Below, piece after piece: positions 25,754 through 33,669 of a stretch of DNA of 64,000 bases. The notes below the pieces were generated by a model. It was not told the origin of the DNA. It did no database searches and saw nothing but the letters and a program-made list of their open reading frames with translations. The DNA comes from Nesterenkonia xinjiangensis (GTDB lineage Bacteria > Actinomycetota > Actinomycetes > Actinomycetales > Micrococcaceae). The translations under genes were made by a program, and so were the position numbers. Within the stretch, counting starts at the first letter, position 1; every line of letters begins with the position of its first letter. Location: assembly GCF_013410745.1 (NCBI RefSeq), contig NZ_JACCFY010000001.1, positions 1,736,001 through 1,800,000 of the forward strand, read 5' to 3'.

Positions 25754-25902
25754 CACTATTTGGAGGTCCCTGCTCGCAGGGGTTCTCTGCGGCTCATGCA
25801 TCACGTGCTTTCGAGGAAGAGGCCTCCAGTGGTGTGTGCATGAGGGGTGACATGCCGAGAACGACTTGTCGTTCATTGAAAAGCAGAAGAAAGGGTCATG
25901 AC

Positions 25903-27489
25903 ATGACTAGCAGGTTCGCGGGGGAATCCCGCAGGTGGCTGAAGGCTGTCACGACGACAGCAGCCGCCTCAGCACTAGTCCTCGGGGGAGGGATCGCGAC
26001 GGCGACCGTCGGCCACGCCTCCGGCGAGCACGACGGCCACGGCGGCGGTGACGCCTCCGGCCAGCACGACGGCGGCCACGATGGCGGCCACGGGGGAGGT
26101 CACGACGGGCACGAGGGTGGCGACGCCTGCGAGTTCTTCCTGGAGCACATGTGGGCCAACGAGGACGGCATCCCGCTGCTCGGAAGCTTCGCCCACGTGA
26201 ACGAGTACCACACGGATCCGGACTACGAGAACCTCGTCCTCTCGCTGGCCAGCGGCGCCATCGGAAACTCCGAGATGCCGATCATCGACATCTACGGCGG
26301 CCCCCTGGGATGGATTCCGGTCTTCAACCCCTCACACGTGAAGGGCCACAACACGGACTACGTCACGCTGCTCACCTCCTGCGGAGGCATCGGCATTCCG
26401 CTGGACAGCAACGACCTGACGACCCTGGACGTCCCCTCGGCCGATGAGCTGGCGGACCTCTCGGACCTGATCGTGCCGGGTCTGCCGTCGCCGGAGATGA
26501 TCACGGATCCTGACTACCTGTGGGAGACGACTGACGCCTCCGCCATCCTGGACCGCGTCACGCCTGAGACGCTGCTCAACCTGGAGGAGTACGTCGGCTT
26601 CGCCGGGGACCACTTCGACACCTGGCGCCTGCTCTGGGAGACCGCGCTCGATGACGTGACCAGCGGCAACCCCACCGGAACTCTTGAGCTCCTGCAGATC
26701 ACCGAGAACATCAACACCCTGGAGTCGCTGGCCGACGTCGTCGGTGAGGATGCTCTGGGCGACCTGCTGGGTGAGGACGACCTGGGCGGCCTGCTCGACG
26801 CGGGCGACCTGGAGAGCGTCTTGGAGCTGGACGGCCTTCTGGACGAGAGCGGCCTGGGCGGCGTCCTCGACCAGGGCGGCCTGGACGGTCTCCTGGAGCT
26901 GGAGGGCGTCCTCGATGAGGGCGGCCTGGACGGCATCCTCGACGGCGGCGGCCTGGACGGCGTCCTGGACGAGGGTGGCCTGGACGGCATCCTCGACGAG
27001 GGCGGCCTGGACGGCCTGCTCGAGCTCGAGGGTCTCCTCGACGAGGGTGGCCTCGACGGCATCCTCGACGGTCTCCTCGGCGGAGGCGACTCTGGCGGCC
27101 TGCTCGGCGGAGGCGGCCTCGGCGGCCTCCTCGGCGGCGGCGGCGACAGCGGCGATGTGTCCACCGAGACCAAGTACACGGTGCTGCTCTCCGGAACCGA
27201 GTCCTCGGGCCTGGGCCAGTGCCAGGGCACGCTGACCGACAACACGCTGACGGTCAACTGCCTGTACGCCGACACCACCTCCGAGGTGACCTCGGTGACT
27301 CTGCAGACCGCGGGCAGCGACCTTGAGCTGACCGCCACCGGAGGCACCAGCGGTGCGGCCGGAGGCAGCTTCGAGCTGACCTCGGAGCAGGTCGCCGCGC
27401 TGCAGGCCGGCGAGTCCACGCTGACGGTGAGCACCACCGGCTACGCCGAGGGTGAGATCAGCGGCAGCGTCGAGCTGTGCTGCGACTGA
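25903..27489 (+). CDS. Secreted CHRD-domain protein with His-rich N-terminus and Gly/Leu/Asp repeats
   Basis: A 528-residue protein. Signal peptide (about 1-38, charged n-region RRWLK and Ala-rich core); a His/Gly/Asp-rich stretch with seven to eight His (about 36-70); an unfamiliar globular part (about 70-280) with a Cys pair; about 130 residues of repeats based on DEGGLDGIL; then a C-terminal domain (about 421-524) that ends LTSEQVAALQAGESTLTV and YAEGEISGSV, the pattern that closes CHRD (chordin) domains. No LPXTG, SLH or C-terminal membrane segment is seen. ATG 25903 follows AAAGGG. It has its own promoter and terminator. Role unknown; adhesion, matrix or metal binding are guesses. Confidence 0.8.
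   Translation: MTSRFAGESRRWLKAVTTTAAASALVLGGGIATATVGHASGEHDGHGGGDASGQHDGGHDGGHGGGHDGHEGGDACEFFLEHMWANEDGIPLLGSFAHVNEYHTDPDYENLVLSLASGAIGNSEMPIIDIYGGPLGWIPVFNPSHVKGHNTDYVTLLTSCGGIGIPLDSNDLTTLDVPSADELADLSDLIVPGLPSPEMITDPDYLWETTDASAILDRVTPETLLNLEEYVGFAGDHFDTWRLLWETALDDVTSGNPTGTLELLQITENINTLESLADVVGEDALGDLLGEDDLGGLLDAGDLESVLELDGLLDESGLGGVLDQGGLDGLLELEGVLDEGGLDGILDGGGLDGVLDEGGLDGILDEGGLDGLLELEGLLDEGGLDGILDGLLGGGDSGGLLGGGGLGGLLGGGGDSGDVSTETKYTVLLSGTESSGLGQCQGTLTDNTLTVNCLYADTTSEVTSVTLQTAGSDLELTATGGTSGAAGGSFELTSEQVAALQAGESTLTVSTTGYAEGEISGSVELCCD
26755..27155 (+). repeat. Degenerate 27-base repeats encoding Gly/Leu/Asp units
   Basis: The stretch encodes repeats of about 9 residues (DEGGLDGIL and variants DQGGLDGLL, DGGGLDGVL), two of them extended by ELEG, ending in Gly-rich GGLLGGGG. 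GGCCTGGACGGC recurs at near-regular spacing. Such DNA is prone to slippage and to assembly error. Confidence 0.8.
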
Positions 27490-27533
27490 CCGCAGCGGCA
27501 CCTCTGTCAGTGTCGAGCTGACCTGACAGTCGC

Positions 27534-27574
27534 AAGGGGGTGGAACCCGGGGGAATCCCGGATTCCACCCCCTT
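27534..27574 (+). terminator. Terminator after the CHRD gene
   Basis: AAGGGGGTGGAA (27534-27545) pairs perfectly with TTCCACCCCCTT (27563-27574); the 17-base loop can fold further. The tail CTTCTGT is only weakly T-rich. Confidence 0.75.
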
Positions 27575-27647
27575 CTTCTGTGGGCGCGGAGAGTCTGGAG
27601 ACGCGATGTGGGTTCAGGATCGGCGCGGAATGGGAGAAGGTAGAGGC

Positions 27648-28715
27648 ATGCGCAGTGACACGATCCGCCTGACAGGCATCTCCGCCGTGGGCCACCATGG
27701 GGTCTTCGAGTTCGAGAGGCGGCAGGGCCAGCCGTTCCGGGTGGACGCCGAGCTCGACGTCGACCTGCGCGTCCCCGGCCGATCTGATGCTGTGGAGGAC
27801 ACGGTCTCCTACGTGGAGATCGCCGAGCGGATCGAGGCCGCGATCACCGGTGAGCCGTATGACCTCATCGAGGCGCTGGCCCAGCGGATCGCCGCCGACA
27901 TCCTCGCCGCCGACGTCCGCGTCACCGCTGCCGCCGTCACGGTCCACAAGCCCCAGGCGCCGCTCGAGCAGAGCTTCGCCGACGTCTCCGTGACGGTGCA
28001 CCGCACGCGCGCGGAGACCGTGGGGGAGCTGGAGCAGGAATCGAGGGAGCCCCGCGGCCGGGAGCAGGAGAGCCCCGCACACGAACACGACTCCGGCCGC
28101 ATCCTTACTCCCACGGCCGCGATCGGCGGCTACGACACCGTGCCCTTGGGCGCAGAGCCCACCGACGGGTCCACAGGCAGGCCCCGCGCCGATCAGCTGC
28201 GCGATCCGGACCTCCCCGCAACGTTCCCGGTCCGTGCGGTGCTCGCCCTGGGCTCCAACCTGGGAGACTCTGCGCAGATCCTCGACGCCGCCGTCGTCGC
28301 TCTGGAGGAGGACGAGCAGGTGGCCGTCGTACGGACCTCCCCACGAGCGCTCACCGCTCCTGTGGGCGGCCCGCCAGACCAGCCGGACTTCCTCAACCAG
28401 GTGGTGGAGGTCGAGACCTCGCTCTCGCCGCATGGGCTGTTGGACCTGGTCCAGCGCATCGAGGCCGAGCACCACCGCACCCGCGAGATCCGCTGGGGTC
28501 CGCGCACCCTGGACGTGGACGTCATCACCTACGCCGGATCGCACATCGACTCCCCGCGGCTGACCGTTCCGCATCCACGTGCTGCGCAGCGCGCCTTCGT
28601 GCTGCTGCCCTGGTCCTGGATGGACCCCATCGCGCTGCTCGACGGCGTCCCTGTCCGCGAGCTCGCCGCCGGTGCCGCCGACGTCGACGGCGTCCGCCCC
28701 GAGGTGGCCCCATGA
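27648..28715 (+). CDS. folK: Fused dihydroneopterin aldolase / HPPK
   Basis: A 355-residue fusion. The N-terminal FolB part (1-120: IRLTGISAVGHHGVFEFERRQGQPF) converts dihydroneopterin to 6-hydroxymethyl-dihydropterin. A charged linker of about 70 residues follows. The C-terminal FolK part (about 195-345: AVLALGSNLGDS, RWGPRTLDVDVITY, VPHPRAAQRAFVL) pyrophosphorylates it for FolP. ATG 27648 follows GAGAAGG and GAGG; an upstream ATG at 27606 is less likely. This is a folB-folK fusion. Its stop overlaps the DUF3180 start. Confidence 0.93.
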   Translation: MRSDTIRLTGISAVGHHGVFEFERRQGQPFRVDAELDVDLRVPGRSDAVEDTVSYVEIAERIEAAITGEPYDLIEALAQRIAADILAADVRVTAAAVTVHKPQAPLEQSFADVSVTVHRTRAETVGELEQESREPRGREQESPAHEHDSGRILTPTAAIGGYDTVPLGAEPTDGSTGRPRADQLRDPDLPATFPVRAVLALGSNLGDSAQILDAAVVALEEDEQVAVVRTSPRALTAPVGGPPDQPDFLNQVVEVETSLSPHGLLDLVQRIEAEHHRTREIRWGPRTLDVDVITYAGSHIDSPRLTVPHPRAAQRAFVLLPWSWMDPIALLDGVPVRELAAGAADVDGVRPEVAP

Positions 28716-29416
28716 CGCGCCTGCAGCCCATGTGGCTGCTGATCATCGCCGCCGGCTCTGCCCTCGTCGGATTCCTGGCCACGGTGCTGATGGTCTCGAA
28801 CGGCTACGGCTCGCCGGTGCTGACCCCGGTCTCGCTGATCACTCTCGGAGGTGTGGGGCTGGTGGTCCTCGGCCTGGGCATCGTGGTGTGGGTGGACCAG
28901 CGACGCCTCGAGAGCGACGCCGACCAGGCCCGACGCGACGCCGACACCACGGAGCGCCCCGCGGCGGACAGGCAGCCCCGGCGTCGCGGACCGCGCCCAG
29001 GGCGACGCCTGCATCCGCTGGAGGCGGCCCGGGTGGTGGTCGCCGCTCAGGCCTGCGGCTACGCCGGGGCGGTGATCGCCGGCTGGCACGGCGGAGCGCT
29101 GATCGATCTTGCCCCCGCGGCCGGGCTGGCGGCCCCGAACGCGTCCGCCGCGCTGCTGATGATCATCGGCGGCCTGGCGTGGGTGATCATCGGCTTCGTG
29201 GTGGAGCATCTCTGCCGCCTCCCCCCGAACAGGGGCGGCGACGGCGGCAGGGAGACCCGGGGAGGAACCTATCGGGACTTCGGTCCGGAGCCCGGTGCCG
29301 CCAGCGGCACTGCCGCGCGTCAGGTCGTCCAGGCGCCGGGCGACGGCATCCACACACATCCACTGCGCGGCACGGTCCGCGCTCACAGACGAGAAGAGGA
29401 GGGACATGCCGGCTGA
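28712..29416 (+). CDS. DUF3180 family membrane protein
   Basis: A 234-residue protein with four membrane segments in two pairs (about 8-28, 36-58, 107-127, 146-165), separated by a basic cytoplasmic loop rich in Arg. The C-terminal about 65 residues are hydrophilic. It matches the DUF3180 family found right after folK in actinobacteria. Function unknown. It overlaps folB-folK by 4 bases and the next gene by 11, so it is operonic. Confidence 0.85.
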   Translation: MTRLQPMWLLIIAAGSALVGFLATVLMVSNGYGSPVLTPVSLITLGGVGLVVLGLGIVVWVDQRRLESDADQARRDADTTERPAADRQPRRRGPRPGRRLHPLEAARVVVAAQACGYAGAVIAGWHGGALIDLAPAAGLAAPNASAALLMIIGGLAWVIIGFVVEHLCRLPPNRGGDGGRETRGGTYRDFGPEPGAASGTAARQVVQAPGDGIHTHPLRGTVRAHRREEEGHAG

Positions 29417-29915
29417 ACCCATTGACCCGGCGGGAGTCACCTGGACCCGGGTCGACGAGCGCTACATCACCGTCAGGATGATCACCGGTGTGATCGGCTG
29501 GGTGGTGACGCTGACGATCATCGCCGTGCCGATCGTGCTGGACATCATCGGAATCATCAGCCTGCCGCTCTGGCTCGAGCTGGTGGTCGCCATCGGTGCG
29601 CTCCTCTGGGCCGCCGTCGACATCTTCCTCATTCCCCGCCGGATTCGAGCCATCGGCTACCACGAGCGCCCGGACGACCTGCTGATCCGTCGGGGCCTGC
29701 TCTTCCAGAAGGTCGTGGCCGTGCCCTACGGGCGCCTGCAGTACGTGGACATCGAGGCCGGTCCGCTGATGCGCCGCTTCCAGCTGTGCACGGTCCAGCT
29801 GAAGACTGCCTCCGCGGCGACCGACGCCGTCATCCCCGGTGCTCATCGGGATGAGGGCGCGCGGCTGCGTGAGGAGCTCTCTGCACGTGGCCAGGCCCGC
29901 CTGGCCGGACTGTGA
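29406..29915 (+). CDS. PH domain (bPH2/DUF304) membrane protein, YdbS-like
   Basis: A 169-residue protein. Two closely spaced membrane segments (about 27-70) are followed by a bacterial PH domain with DDLLIRRGLLFQKVVAVPYGRLQYVDIEAGPLMRRF. ATG 29406 follows GAGGAGGGAC. Bacillus YdbS/YdbT homologues form a pair, as here, and protect against certain bacteriocins. That role is family knowledge and not shown here. Confidence 0.87.
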   Translation: MPAEPIDPAGVTWTRVDERYITVRMITGVIGWVVTLTIIAVPIVLDIIGIISLPLWLELVVAIGALLWAAVDIFLIPRRIRAIGYHERPDDLLIRRGLLFQKVVAVPYGRLQYVDIEAGPLMRRFQLCTVQLKTASAATDAVIPGAHRDEGARLREELSARGQARLAGL

Positions 29916-29925
29916 GGGGGCGGCG

Positions 29926-31668
29926 ATGACGCAGGCCGAGACGGACGAGCCCGGTCAGAAGTGGTTCGACGAGACCTGGACCAAAGTGCACCCGCTGAGC
30001 CCGTTCGTGCGCGGCTGGCTCACGGTGATCGCTGTGCCCGGCATCATCTTCGGCTACAACTGGGAGATCTGGGCGGACCTGTGGCACATGTACCGCTCCG
30101 GGGAGCTGTGGGACCAGGTGGACCGCCACCCGCTGATCTTCCTGGCCGGAGGCGGGGGGATGTTGCTGCTGCTGATCGTGGTCTTCGGCGGATTCGTGCT
30201 CTCCTGGTGGTTCACCCGGTACAAGATCACCGATGAGCACGTGATGGTGAAGTCCGGGATCTTCGTGCGCCAGCACCGGCAGGCCCGGATCGATCGGGTC
30301 CAGGCGGTGGACCTGCGGCAGCCGCTGCTGGCCCGGTTCACCGGGCTGGCAGAGCTGAAGTTCGAGGTGGCCGAGGGCGACGGCACCGCGGCGACCCTCG
30401 CGTTCCTGAAGAAGCCCCAGGCCGAGCAGCTGCGCGCCGACATCATGGACCGCGCGTCCGGCAAGGCGCAGTGGCGTCAGCAGCAGGCGGAGGCCGCAGG
30501 AACGCACGCCGCCGGGTCGGCGCACGACGGCGACCCGCGGCCCGTGCCTCCGCCCGGCGTCGAGGACGCTGGCGGGCGCGTCCCGGGCGCTGGCTACAGC
30601 GTCGATCCGGGAGGAGCCGCCCCCGAGCAGGGCCCTCACGCCCCGCTGTTCCAGGAGGTCCCCGACCGGGAGGTCACCCGCGTCCCCACCGGTCGGCTGG
30701 TCGGGTCGGTGCTGATGGGTTGGGGCACGATCCTGCTGGCGATCATCGCCGGCTTCGGCCTGATCGGGGCGGTCGTCGGCGGCATCGTCTCGCTGGTCAT
30801 CGGTGTGGAGGATCCGCTCGGGCAGGTCGGCTCGGCAGTCAGCCTGATCGGTGCGGGGATCCTGCCCAGCCTCATCCCGGTGGGCCTGGTGGTCATCACC
30901 ATGTACTACCAGCAGTTCAGCGGGGGCTTCCGGTTCACCGCCACCATGACCGGCGCCGGGCTGAAGATGCGCTACGGCCTGCTGGAGACCACCACCCAGA
31001 CCGTCCCGCCGGGCAGGGTCCAGGCGCTGCAGATCCACCAGCCGCTGCTCTGGCGTCCCTTCGGCTGGTTCCGCGTGCTCGTCGTCGTCGCCGGCTACGG
31101 GGTCGGGGAGAAGCGATCCGTGCTGCTGCCGGTGGGTCGGATGCAGGAGGTCATGGCGGTGACTGCGGAGATGTTCCCCGACCTGAAGGTCCCCCATCCG
31201 GAGCAGGTCGTCACCGAGGGCCTGCTCGGTTCGGGGACGGAGTTCGGCTTCACCGAGGTGCCGCGCCGGGCGCGGATCTTCGACCCGATCGTGCGCCGTC
31301 GGCGCGGATTCTTCATCACGCCCAGCGCGCTGATGTTCCGTGACGGGCGGCTCTCCCGGAGGCTGACCCTGATGGCCCATGAGCGTATCCAGTCGCTGGC
31401 GCTGCAGCAGGGGCCCTGGCAGCGGGCCAAGCGGCTGGCCGACATCCAACTCCACACTCCGGCCGGCCCGTTCCAGATGCAGCTGTCCAACCAGGACCTG
31501 GACGCCGCCCAGTGGCTGTTCGAGCATGAGTCCCGGCACGCGGCCTTCGCCCGCCGGATGAGTGATCGCAACCACTGGATGCTGCCTGAGGAGCTCCATG
31601 AGTTCGAACGCATGGTCAGTCAGGTGGGAAGTGGCCCTGGAGGGGAGCCGGATGAACGTCGTGGCTGA
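29926..31668 (+). CDS. PH domain (bPH2/DUF304) membrane protein, YdbT-like
   Basis: A 580-residue protein with several membrane segments and repeated PH domains: TRYKITDEHVMVKSGIFVRQHRQARIDRVQAVDLRQPLLARFTG (pieces, first domain), then a second after residue 330 (MRYGLLETTTQTVPPGRVQALQ) and a third near 465. A Pro/Gly-rich disordered linker lies at about 185-245. It starts 10 bases after its small partner and overlaps the following gene by 17 bases. The paired arrangement suggests a membrane complex. Confidence 0.87.
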   Translation: MTQAETDEPGQKWFDETWTKVHPLSPFVRGWLTVIAVPGIIFGYNWEIWADLWHMYRSGELWDQVDRHPLIFLAGGGGMLLLLIVVFGGFVLSWWFTRYKITDEHVMVKSGIFVRQHRQARIDRVQAVDLRQPLLARFTGLAELKFEVAEGDGTAATLAFLKKPQAEQLRADIMDRASGKAQWRQQQAEAAGTHAAGSAHDGDPRPVPPPGVEDAGGRVPGAGYSVDPGGAAPEQGPHAPLFQEVPDREVTRVPTGRLVGSVLMGWGTILLAIIAGFGLIGAVVGGIVSLVIGVEDPLGQVGSAVSLIGAGILPSLIPVGLVVITMYYQQFSGGFRFTATMTGAGLKMRYGLLETTTQTVPPGRVQALQIHQPLLWRPFGWFRVLVVVAGYGVGEKRSVLLPVGRMQEVMAVTAEMFPDLKVPHPEQVVTEGLLGSGTEFGFTEVPRRARIFDPIVRRRRGFFITPSALMFRDGRLSRRLTLMAHERIQSLALQQGPWQRAKRLADIQLHTPAGPFQMQLSNQDLDAAQWLFEHESRHAAFARRMSDRNHWMLPEELHEFERMVSQVGSGPGGEPDERRG

Positions 31669-32572
31669 TCCGTACCCGAGCGGGAGCGACCCGTCCCAGC
31701 GGGACGGGAGGCTGGGCGTCGGAATCATCTCCGCCGGCAAGGTGGGAGTTGTGCTGGGCGCCGCCCTGCGTGGAGCGGGGCACCAGGTCGTGGGTGTCCA
31801 CGCGGTGTCGGAGGACTCCCGCAGCCGGGCCGAGTCGCTGCTCGACGGTGTTCCGGTGCTGCAGATCCCGGAGATCCTGCGCCGCTCGGAGCTGGTGCTG
31901 CTGGCGGTGCCGGACGACGTGCTGGGCGAGGTCGTCGCCGGCGCCGCCGAGGCCGGGCACTTCCAGCCCGGGCAGCTGGTCATCCACACCTCGGGCCGGT
32001 ACGGCACCGAGGTGCTCGCCGCTGCCCAGCGGGCCGGTGCGATCACTCTGGCGATCCATCCGGCCATGACGTTCACCGGGCTGAGCATGGACCTGCAGCG
32101 GCTCAGCACCTGCGCCTTCGCGGTCACCGCGCCGGCCCCGGTGCTGCCCATCGCCCAGGCGCTGGTGGTCGAGATGGGTGGGGAGCCGGTGACCGTCGCT
32201 GAGCGCGATCGGGGCATCTATCACGCCGCTCTCGCCCACGCCTCGAACCATCTGAACACCATCACCGGGCAGTCCTCGGAGATGCTGCGCCGCATCGGTG
32301 TGGAGGCTCCGGATCGGGTGCTGGGCCCGCTCATGCAGGCGTCCCTGGACAATGCGCTCTCCTCCGGGGAGGGGGCGCTCACCGGGCCCATCGCCCGCGG
32401 TGACGTCGGCACCGTGGCTCACCACGTGCAGCTGCTCAGCGAGTCGCAGCTGCCCGCCGACGTCCGCACCGCCTACGTGCACATGGCGCGGGCCACCGCC
32501 CAGCGCGCCCTGGACCGCGGGATCATCACCGAGGCCCAGGCCGCGGAGATCCTGGACGCGCTCGCCGAATGA
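31652..32572 (+). CDS. Rossmann-like and DUF2520 domain protein
   Basis: A 306-residue protein with an N-terminal NAD(P)-binding fold (GVGIISAGKVGVVLGAALRGAGHQVVGV) and a C-terminal helical DUF2520 domain (AIHPAMTFTG, YHAALAHASNHLNTI). The architecture is like ketopantoate reductase or 6-phosphogluconate dehydrogenase, and it lies next to panC in actinobacteria. A role in pantothenate synthesis, perhaps as the reductase, is therefore possible but unproven. ATG 31652 follows GGAGGGGAG and overlaps the PH gene. Confidence 0.85.
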   Translation: MNVVADPYPSGSDPSQRDGRLGVGIISAGKVGVVLGAALRGAGHQVVGVHAVSEDSRSRAESLLDGVPVLQIPEILRRSELVLLAVPDDVLGEVVAGAAEAGHFQPGQLVIHTSGRYGTEVLAAAQRAGAITLAIHPAMTFTGLSMDLQRLSTCAFAVTAPAPVLPIAQALVVEMGGEPVTVAERDRGIYHAALAHASNHLNTITGQSSEMLRRIGVEAPDRVLGPLMQASLDNALSSGEGALTGPIARGDVGTVAHHVQLLSESQLPADVRTAYVHMARATAQRALDRGIITEAQAAEILDALAE

Positions 32573-32626
32573 GTCGGCCCCACCGGCTCGGCGTCACGCA
32601 CCCCGGCGGGGCATCGAGGCCCGGAC

Positions 32627-32638
32627 TACGATGGACCG
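32627..32638 (+). promoter_or_regulatory. Leaderless-type -10 box of panC
   Basis: TACGAT (32627-32632) is 6 bases before the GTG at 32639. Confidence 0.55.
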
Positions 32639-33571
32639 GTGACAGAACCGCAGGTCCTCACCACCGTCCCGGGCTTCCGCGCCGCCCTGGCCGAGCTGCT
32701 CGCCGTGCGCCGGGATGCCGGGGTCGTCGCCGCCACCGTGGGCCTGGTGCCCACCATGGGTGCTCTGCATCCGGGTCACGCGGCGCTGGCCGACGCCGCC
32801 CGCGAGCACTCGGACATCGTGGTCGCCTCGGTCTTCGTGAACCCTCTGCAGTTCGACGACGCCGAGGACTACCGGCACTATCCGCGGGACCTCGACGCCG
32901 ACATCGATATCCTCGCCTCCCATGGGGTGGACCTGATCTTCGCCCCCGCTCTGGAGGAGATGTACCCAGGCCATCCGGACGGGCCTCTGGTGCGGGTCAG
33001 CGCCGGGGAGCTCGGTCGCCGCTGGGAGGGAGCCTCCCGGCCGGGACACTTCGACGGGGTGGTCACGGTGGTCACCAAGCTCTTCCACATCATGGCCCCG
33101 CCGATCTGTGCAGATGTCAGCGCGAGCTTCGAGGCCTGGTTCGGGGAGAAGGACGCTGAACAGCTGGCGATCATCCGCCGGATGGTCACGGATCTGGACC
33201 ACGAGGTCACCATCCGCTCGGTGCCGATCGTCCGCGACGACGACGGCCTCGCCCTCTCCAGCCGCAACCGGCGGCTCAGCGCGCAGGACCGCGAGCACGC
33301 CCTGCAGCTCTCGGTCGCGCTGACCGCCCTGGCCCGCCGGGCCGAGGCGGGGGAGAGGCTGGACCTCGAAGGCGTCGTCGCCGGACTGCAGGCGGCCGAG
33401 GGGGTGGGTCTGGACTATCTGGTCGTCGTCGAGCCGGCCACGCTGCGCCCGGTCGAGCTGCCCGCCGACGGCGTGCTCGTCGATGAGGCGCTGGCGCTGG
33501 TCGCCGCGCGGGTGGGCCCGGTCCGGCTTATCGATACCATGACGCTGCGCCCTCATGGCGACGCAATGTGA
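32639..33571 (+). CDS. panC: Pantothenate synthetase
   Basis: A 310-residue enzyme joining pantoate and beta-alanine with [14 protein letters not shown] (ATP site), [40 protein letters not shown] and the KMSKS-like [10 protein letters not shown] are visible. The stretch before FGEKD ([15 protein letters not shown]) is longer and less standard than the usual form, so pantoate-site residues there deserve a check. GTG start with a -10 box 6 bases upstream. panD and panB are not in this window. Confidence 0.93.
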   Translation: MTEPQVLTTVPGFRAALAELLAVRRDAGVVAATVGLVPTMGALHPGHAALADAAREHSDIVVASVFVNPLQFDDAEDYRHYPRDLDADIDILASHGVDLIFAPALEEMYPGHPDGPLVRVSAGELGRRWEGASRPGHFDGVVTVVTKLFHIMAPPICADVSASFEAWFGEKDAEQLAIIRRMVTDLDHEVTIRSVPIVRDDDGLALSSRNRRLSAQDREHALQLSVALTALARRAEAGERLDLEGVVAGLQAAEGVGLDYLVVVEPATLRPVELPADGVLVDEALALVAARVGPVRLIDTMTLRPHGDAM

Positions 33572-33669
33572 CACTAGTCGCAGCAGATGTGAAACAGTTG
33601 CTTCATGCATGTAGATCGGGGTGAGTGTCATCCATCTCATCCCCACCCGAGACGAAGGAGCCGGCTGAC

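Larger units (their letters stand above)
25460..25902 (+). other. Long intergenic and leader region upstream of the CHRD protein
   Basis: 443 bases without a gene. It contains the dyad TGACCT-N7-AGGTCA (25693-25711), a sigma-A type promoter (25724-25753) and a leader of about 140 bases with a small CCCTGC-TC-GCAGGG hairpin. An in-frame upstream ATG (25840) would add 21 residues before the chosen start, but lacks a good ribosome site. Confidence 0.5.

Noticed and set aside
26755-27155. Repeats as a CRISPR array
   Set aside because: The units are in-frame coding repeats without unique spacers, and no cas genes are present.
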